In this document: positions 56,897 through 64,000 of the stretch, piece by piece | Layout: each line of letters opens with the position of its first letter | How positions within the stretch are numbered: the first letter of the stretch is position 1 | NCBI GenBank assembly: GCA_028564705.1 | Contig: JAPXFQ010001955.1 | Coordinates: 806,001-870,000 of the forward strand | Length of the DNA stretch: 64,000 bases | Direction of reading: 5' to 3' | Origin: Apricaphanius iberus | Taxonomy: Eukaryota; Chordata; Actinopteri; Cyprinodontiformes; Aphaniidae | Translations under genes and position numbers: made by a program | The notes under the pieces: model-generated | What the model was told of the DNA's origin: nothing | The model's input: the letters and a program-made list of their open reading frames with translations, nothing else | Database searches by the model: none

Positions 56897-59800
56897 ACAT
56901 GATCAAGAGGAGCTCCAACATGGACAGACGGAGAAGTCCTTTGCACACTACTTTGGTCAGGAGATTTTAAAAAATATATTTTTTTTAACATATGAAAGTG
57001 TCATAGTTAGTTTGCACTGTTTATCTCACCATTAGTTATACCTTGTTCAGTCCTATTTAGTTTGAAGTCTCTGTGCATCCTTAGTTTTTTTTTTTCTTAC
57101 CTGCTTTTCTTGCTTCAGTTTGTAGAAACTACAGTAAGATACAAATGGACAATGTACAGCACAAGCAAAATATATTGTCTGAAGCTGCAGATAAACAAAA
57201 TGGCAAGCTTACACCAGATTCAACATTTAAACGCAACATGTTATATCTCACACTTTCATCATCTGATGTAACAGTAATAAGATACATCCTTTTGTAAAAT
57301 CTTGATTGCTTTTTGATATGATCAGCAGTGTTTGACAGCTCTTATATGTTCAGTTAGATTCAAAATGAAACATTATTAAATTAGCTTTTAGATGCCTTGA
57401 AAATTCCTTAAATAATAATGAAAAGTACATCTCTGCGGTTTTAACAGAGTTACTAAAGAAAAACTTAATTCCTCCTCCAGATCATATAGCGATTCAGTAT
57501 ATGATCATATTATGTCTAATAACCATGATGTAACAGAACCACAGGGCAGTGAGTGCCGTTCTAAACTATTTTCAGTAGGGGACAGTTTATTTAGGTAACA
57601 CTGGTAGCAGTCGCACAAAGCCACGGACTTGAGTGAGATATTTAATCCTTTCTGAAGTTCTTCAGGTTAAATCATCTGACAGCTCAGTCAGAAAGAATGT
57701 TATTTTCCAATCCATCCATCCATACATACATCATTCCAGTTGTCTTTCTTAAAGGTAGTGTGTAATAGTATTTGACTCTAGCACCACACAGTTCAGAGTA
57801 GGTATTGCAGCTATGGTAGCCCACATATAATAAAAAGGCAATATGTCATCGACTTCAAGCTACAGGTCAGTTCTTTTAATCAGAATTCTCTAAATGTTAT
57901 CTGTTGTTATGTGTTGTGTATTGAAAACGTTTTTATATTAGATATATTGATCTCTATGTTAGATATATTGATCCTCTATTATGTTTGCTGTATTTCATGG
58001 ATAACAAGTCCAAACTAAATTTATATTGTTAATATTGTTTATTTTGTTGTATACATTGAAGGCTATTTATTTGATTATTTGCCATTTTGGATATATACAA
58101 AAGAGGACAAGAAAATAATTAACTAACTTCAAAGGAAAAGAGGGAGAAATCGAGGCCACTAATTAGGCTACTACATTTTTAGAAGTATTTGAACAATTTG
58201 CTAATTATCTGTTAAATAAATGAATTAATTCCACCCATCTCCACATTGTATTCAATCGTATGCGAAACACTGAGCATAATATTCTATATGTCTCTAGAAT
58301 GCTACTGTAATTCAAAATGTGGCATAACTATGGAGGGGTTACCATTTTATAGTAAATAAAAATGTAAAACTGTAAGCTAATAAGGATACTTAGAATGTAC
58401 ATTGATGAGAAATATTATCAAAAAGTGAACGGGATACAGAGAATTTGAAATTAAATAAGTAAAATTATTACCCACTGTACCTTTAAAGCTTTTCTAAACA
58501 ATTACAGATTTGAAGGAAAAAAAAAACTCAAAATCAGCACAATTAAATTTCTTTTCAACTCTTTATGAATTAAATGTACTGGTATTTTGTAAACTGTTAA
58601 TTTTTTTATCTAAATTCTTTTATTAAAACACTAAATCCATGTCTTAAGAGAGGTTTCTCACAATGGCGTGACCTCAATAATAACTAATAGACAAACAGTT
58701 GATTTATTTGTGTCTTATTGGTTTTAGCAGAAAGAGAAAAGAAAAGTATTTTGTATCACATATAATTGTTCTAAGGTATCTAGAGAGAGTTAGCCTTAAA
58801 ACCAAGTATAGTATGTGAAGGTAAATTATTGTTTCACAAATTTGACATGTAACTTATTTGATTGTAATCACATATTTTTTTTTACTTTATTCTTCTGAAG
58901 AGATCATTTAGAAGCTTTCATTAAACCTCATGCCTTGCTTACTTTGTGCATTGTCTACAAAGAAAAATAAAAAATATATTTAAACAGACTAAGAAGTGAG
59001 AAAGGACTGATTCCTTTGGCTGCTACCTTAATTTCTGTGGTGACTCAAGACGTTTGACAGTAATGGGAATAGGAGTGCTGTTTTCTACTGGTGTTTAACT
59101 TTTTTTCTGTAATATCAGTGAAGCTTTAAAAGCAGTTTGAAGATGACTTTCTTCATTCCATTTTGGTTGATTGAACAGACAACAAATTCAGTCCAATAAG
59201 AGAAGCAGATTCCATGTCAAGTGCATCCACGCCAAATGTTCCTAGTTATCAAATCTAGTCAAAATTTTACAACCACAAGTGTAAATTTGCTAAAATAAAA
59301 CACATTTTTTGTGGTTTTATGAAAGAATTGGACATGTATTTCAAATCCATTTCCTCTTCTAATAACAAGAAAGCTATCAAAACTATAAATCTAAGCTGCC
59401 ACTTTAATATCTTTACTTCAAATTAATTCTCATTGTGCTTATACCGTGGTGCATCTTATCTTTTTTTTGTCTTTTTTTTTCTCCTTTTTTTGTATGTATT
59501 TTGTTTTCACATCCATTTGATATCCATTTATTAATGTAATTCTGAACATATGGTTTGATACACTGTCTGTAAAGAATTAAGTTGATTTAAAAAAAATAAA
59601 CAGAGATTGCAGCAGGAGAAATGAGAAGGCGCAGGACTCAGAAGCGAGAGGGCACACATGAGAAAAGCAAGTGTAGAAAGAAAAAAACATAGCGAAGGTT
59701 TTGTGAAAGTGACAACAGATTTTGTAAATGTGAGGAAAAAAAGTAATTGTATACTCCAAAATTCCTGTGCTTGTGATAACTGTTTTACTCTCCACAGTAT

Positions 59801-60302
59801 CATTTTACCCTCTACGCATCCTGTTTTATGCTCATTTTATTATTAAATATACTAATTTTGTTATGAATTGCTCCATAATTTTAAAGAAAGTCACACCTTA
59901 ATTTTTTCCTTTTTAGACCATTTCTTTTAGAACGGTGATAAAAAATCTGAAGATACTTTCAACTTTATGGAAGGAGTACAGGTAAAGAAATCACTTATGA
60001 AAAGATTCCCAGACACTGTATTCAATACATGTTGCTGACGGGGAGCTGACTGCATGTTGGAAAGTTACTGAGGTTTTAAGACGTGACTGTGACCGGTGCA
60101 GCTGGTTAGATGCACTCCAAAGTCTCCAAAGTGTTGCATACACTGAGCCTGTAAGAGCCAAAGTAACTCTTTTGTTTATTTGTCATTGTGGTGCAGGTGT
60201 TTGGATTCTGTCATAGACTGCAGGTGATTGCATGGGGGGCGTGGTTGTCTATTACTTATCTGTCACTAGAATGTCAAACTGAGTAGGTGAGCAGTTGCCT
60301 TG
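56897..60302 (+). other. kcnj13 3' UTR and downstream AT-rich sequence
   Basis: No gene or clear repeat. The kcnj13 3' end is not fixed. AATAAA occurs at 58966-58971 and elsewhere, and the even, AT-rich texture is compatible with a long 3' UTR. T runs lie at 59460-59500. Confidence 0.4.
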
Positions 60303-61643
60303 TTAAAGGAGACATATTATAACTATTTTTCCACTATTTAAAATAGGTCTATCAGTTCCAGAAAACATGTTTCTGAAGTTGTTTGCTGGAAATAGCTTGT
60401 AGGAAACAATTGTTGCCAACCTGCATTTCCCTCTGTTTCAGCCCCTTGCAGATTGTGCTGTTTTATGCTGCTCTTTATATATTACATGAGCTGCTGCAAA
60501 CTTGGCCATGCCCAACGCTTCTACAATCTTTGCTCACGTCCACCACTCACATAGTGACTGTTAACACTATGTGTGAAACTAACGGACATGGCTGCTGCAG
60601 TAGTTCAGCCATGCAAAAAAAAGAATAATTCAACCATACAAAAAAATATTCAATCATGCAAAAAGAAAAAAAAAGTAGCTTAACCATACATGTTTGAACC
60701 AGAATCTGCTTCCGTAGGAGGAAATCTCCTGAGAACCTGATACTCTTATCAGTGAGATACTTCTGAATGTTTATTGAAGAAATTAATAAAAGTTAGAAAA
60801 ATATATTTAACTGCTTCCCTGGCACTCCGATATCTTCCTGAGACTCCGACTTTAAAGCCTTCAAGCTAGATCTTGCTGACTCCAGCTCTGTAGCACTGTG
60901 GAGACCTCTTTGAGCTCCGTGCGGCTGCATGTCCTCAGTCTTTCTCCGGGCTGGAGTAGCTCAGATCAGCGGCTCGACTATTATCTTCTGTCCAGTGTTT
61001 GAGTAACCCTTTCTGGCGGCAGGTCCTCCGTATTTCCCTCCCCTTACCACCTGCTTCTTACCATAAAAAATAAAGGCAATCTATGCCGCTCTTCTGCGGC
61101 AGATCTCTCATCTTCTTCCCGGTTTTCAGCAGCTCAGATCGGCGGAAGATCTCTCTTCTTCCCGGTTTTCAGCAGCTCAGTTCGGCGGCAGATCTCCCTT
61201 CTTCCCTGCCCTTACCGCCAGCACCTTACCGTAAAAAATAAAATTCAACCCATGCAGCTCTTCTGTCCTCTTCAACTAGGACCTGATGAAGTGTTATGAG
61301 CTCTTTTGACCAGCCGAAAAAGGAGCATTTTGCATGAAGCTTCAACATTGTGTTCCATAATCTGAATCGTATCTTTTGTTTACTGCTGTACCTGGTGGGT
61401 GGAAACAGTGCTCTGAGGAGGTGTGGATATTCCAATATTCCGGCTTGTGATATAGAAAGATGGACAGATTTTGAACAGCTCAGTCAGAGACTGAATGCAG
61501 GATCAACTAAGAAAACCCCATCTCACTCAAAACAGCATGGATGTTTTTTTCCCAGATTTGTATGCATGTAAATGCACCAGAGACACACACAATAACACCC
61601 AAAATCCCAGGAAAATAGATTTTTTTTTATATGTCTCCTTTAA
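60303..61643. mobile_element. TTAA-flanked non-autonomous DNA transposon
   Basis: The ends AGGAGACATATTATA (from 60307) and inverted TATATGTCTCCT (to 61639) are flanked by TTAA at 60303-60306 and 61640-61643. The interior has short tandem blocks (gatcggcgg(a/c)agatctc..cttcttcccggttttcagca, 61085-61200) and A-rich runs near 60600-60680, without a transposase. This is piggyBac- or Kolobok-type by target site. Confidence 0.75.
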
Positions 61644-62760
61644 CTTTTCTGTTGATGGTCGTCATTTTCGAAATCATCAATATTCGAATATAAGTCTGTT
61701 AATCCAGTATGTATTACTATATTTTACAAATAAATCAGCCAAAAACGCAAGAGGAAATCAGAATGGTTTATTGGAAGATAAAGATTGGAAAATGATTGCA
61801 TCACAGTACAGACCGCTCACCTACACCTGCTTTTGGTGTGGAAAGAAGTTGCTACAGAGTCTGCTGCTAATTTCTTCAAGCAAGCTTTCCTGCCTGCATT
61901 TCATGGATCAGCAAATGGTTAGTTCAGAGAGTATTTTAGTCTTCTGATCGGTTGAATTTGAGAAATGTTTCCATTGTTTCTGCACCATTATCAGCGTCGG
62001 CTGGTGGAATTTTCTCCAGGGGGGGGCTATGACTATGATGGTTAAATGTTAGCTGCCAAACAATTACATTTTTTAACCTAATTAATTACAGGGTAGCTGT
62101 GAATTAATCCTGACTAATTAACATTCCAAATATTTCTAAAAAAACAACAATTTGTAAAGGGACAAATCCAATTGCCATAGCTCTTTTTCATTAAATAAAA
62201 GAGCGATTAATAGATTGTTTTATCTTTTAGCCAGTTGCTAAGGCAAATTAACTGGCTAACATTTTCTGCATTTAAAGCTGACTGTTTCTCAATCATGTTG
62301 GACAACACTGATCATCCTTAAATGGAGTATCCTATGACGACAGAATTATTTCAGTCAGAGGCTTCAACAGTTTTGCTATAACCGACTGCTACTTTAGAGG
62401 AAACACTGAGCTGTCTATAGAGATACTGGTTCAGAATGGGATCACTGCTAACCCTGGGAGAACCTGCCAGAGCTCCACTTAAAGCCATTCAGAGTATGAG
62501 AAAATGTTCTTTATTATTTCCAAAAAGCTGCTGATACAGCTTTGGGTGATATAAATACGAGGAGGGAGATGATATGTGTGATCTCATATGAAAAATAAGA
62601 ACAAATGCAATTTAAGGTAGAAATAACCAAAACATATGAATAAACTAAATATTTGGATATCAGCAGCTGTGTTAAATATTAAATAAATCAAATGTAATAG
62701 AGACTTAGTAATAAAATGTCACAATTCCCCTTTTTCCAAAATGTAAACACTCAGCAATTT
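61644..62760. other. No gene recognised
   Basis: AT-rich sequence. A plus frame at 61495-61947 begins in the TTAA element and has no domain. 62040-62720 shows nothing recognisable. Confidence 0.35.
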
Positions 62761-62814
62761 AGAGTGAGGAGTTGTCGTCATGGTACAGAGCCCCTCCCCT
62801 CGATCCTCAGTCGC

Positions 62815-62827
62815 CACCATCTTGGCT
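62815..62827 (+). promoter_or_regulatory. YY1-like site upstream of the THAP-like frame
   Basis: gccaccatcttgg contains the CCAT core of a YY1 site with its usual neighbours, 74 bp before the ATG at 62901, in a GC-richer patch. Confidence 0.3.
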
Positions 62828-62900
62828 TTCCTTCCAGCGGCAAACTGTGTGTTTTTTAACTCGGTAGTAGAGGAGGTTCTCGCAATTCTGCACTGTTACC

Positions 62901-63065
62901 ATGCCTGGAACTCACTGCTGCGTAAAAAACTGCTCTAGTACCACACATTTAACTACCCTAGCCAACCCAGAACCGGGAGATCATCCCCAAACACAAAATC
63001 CTGGTGCCATAGAATCTATGCCTGGTACAGTATGTGTCATCGGACTAAAATCAAATTCCAACTAA
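62901..63065 (+). CDS. Short THAP-like start, truncated
   Basis: 54 codons. The first 13 residues, MPGTHCCVKNCSS, match the opening of a THAP zinc finger (M-P-x-x-C-x-x-x-x-C). After TTHLTT the expected rest of the finger, including its C-terminal Cys-x2-His pair, is missing and the frame stops at 63065. It may be exon 1 of a spliced gene, a truncated copy of a transposon-derived THAP protein, or coincidence. Confidence 0.35.
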   Translation: MPGTHCCVKNCSSTTHLTTLANPEPGDHPQTQNPGAIESMPGTVCVIGLKSNSN

Positions 63066-63258
63066 ATACCTAAACATACAGTACACAGCTTTGGCCTACA
63101 TCAAAACATGTTGGAAACGTTTGTGTACATTGAACATCTCGTCACAGTCTACTGTTTACGAAGCAATCGCAGTAAATTACTTTGTCATTTTTGTCAAGAA
63201 GTGTCTGCTAAATGCAATGCAATTACGACACATTAAAACGCATCCTAAGAAAAATTAC

Positions 63259-63590
63259 CTTTGCCAGTACCACGCTGTTTTCGCCACCTGGAGGCTTGTA
63301 AATGGCCAAGCCCTGCACCCAGCCACAGCAGAAAGCCACATATCTTTCCAAAGACTTGTGGCTTTTAACTCCTGCAACGTGTAGTAACTCACACCAAAAA
63401 CAAGGTAATTTACTATATGTGCACGGAGGCACGGAGGCAAATGGTTCAGCTCTCTGTGCCATTCCGCTACAAGGAGCTCGTATGGGTCCGTATGTTTAAT
63501 GTCTAAAAGCTTCTCCAAATACCGCTGTTTTGGCGTAGGTATAAGCTTGTCCCTGTAAGGTCCATTTTCTTTTGCCTTGACTTTCTCCAT
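63259..63590 (-). pseudogene. Frameshifted exon of a repeated fish SWIM/YqaJ-type family
   Basis: Minus strand from ATG 63590: GPYRDKLIPTPKQRYLEKLL, TDPYELLVAEWHREL, AHIVNYLVFGVSYYTLQELK. At about 63360 one base is missing: the frame then reads SLWKD, while the expected KSLERYVAFCCGWVQGLAIY continues in the next frame to VVLAK at 63259, followed by a good donor (GTAATT). I recall this N-terminal pattern from large, multi-copy fish proteins with SWIM zinc fingers and YqaJ-type nuclease domains, which behave like mobile genes. No later exon is found. One single-base gap in an otherwise clean exon suggests a recent break or a sequencing error. Confidence 0.55.
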
Positions 63591-64000
63591 TGCTCTTCTT
63601 TTTTTACTTTCCGTCTATTTGTCCCGCCGAAATAATACACGCGCAAAAATTAAAGAGATGTTAGTCGCGTCAATAATATTAAGTTCTGAAGGCGTTGCCC
63701 TGGCAACCGATAGCGTCTCCTTGCATCATGGCCGACCAACTCTCAATCTAAACAATAGGACTAAATGCTCTTATTGTGAAGTTGCACATCTACACAGCTA
63801 CTTTCGCTATGTGCTATTAGATACTGCTAACGATTAGCAGTAATTTAAGTCCGAAAACATAACTTAAACTAAATAATGTGCATTTTTAACGCAGCGGTAC
63901 CTTACTATGAAATGTACTCAAGCTATACAGTGACCCAATATGCATAATTCCACATTAATACATCGCTTTTTACTTTTGTTTTACTGCTTATTGGTATTTA
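63591..64000. other. Upstream region of the frameshifted exon; no other gene
   Basis: The sequence contains a GC-richer block (cgtctatttgtcccgccg; acacgcgc) that could be the promoter side of the minus-strand exon. The plus-strand frame at 63577-63837 has no recognisable domain. Confidence 0.3.

Overview
The window looks like nuclear DNA of a ray-finned (probably percomorph teleost) fish. The evidence is the last coding exon of kcnj13 (Kir7.1), spliced genes with GT-AG introns, teleost-type L2, CR1/Rex1-like, Rex3/RTE-like and L1 LINE fragments, a tRNA-derived fish SINE, and many MITE-like elements with TWA or TTAA target duplications. There is no bacterial, phage or organelle signal. One host exon can be defended (kcnj13, 56322-56896, +). 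Nearly everything else is transposable-element sequence, much of it nested.

Layout. 1-1250: unrecognised sequence, then a 31-bp minisatellite built on ACTAGT palindromes. 1335-9060: an L2 LINE, a palindromic MITE and a second LINE of a CR1/Rex1-like type split by a gutted gypsy element. 9116-12440: a hairpin plus 37-bp array, a SINE/LINE tail, and a Rex3/RTE copy whose 5' half is inverted relative to its 3' half. 15.5-25.5 kb: 43-bp tandem repeat, LINE tails, two copies of a PIF/Harbinger-like element (TWA duplications) sitting inside LINEs, and a plus-strand L1 3' end with a G-rich 3' UTR. 25554-33655: a minus-strand LTR element with 1.6-kb LTRs and almost no coding capacity, itself carrying a perfect 98-bp-arm palindrome, an L2-type tail and a TTAA-flanked MITE. 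34.2-36.1 kb: second L2. 38.8-40.8 kb: broken hAT transposase. 41.8-46.1 kb: minus-strand L1.

48332-56274 is the most interesting unit: an apparently complete 7.9-kb CACTA/EnSpm-type element with CACAG termini, TA flanks and subterminal repeats. Its two genes lie head to tail: a spliced gene related to proteins annotated in fish as 'SAMD3-like' (527 residues, frame open through ten coding exons) and, 138 bp downstream, a single-exon transposase with N-terminal zinc fingers (813 residues). Its right end lies 45 bp upstream of the kcnj13 exon, so it sits in the kcnj13 intron just before the splice acceptor. The upstream kcnj13 coding exon is not in the window, so if the gene is whole its intron is over 56 kb.

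Downstream of kcnj13 are AT-rich sequence, a 1.3-kb TTAA-flanked element, a short THAP-like reading frame and a frameshifted exon of a repeated fish family. Element boundaries are read by eye and usually good to a few tens of bases, except where target duplications or splice sites fix them.
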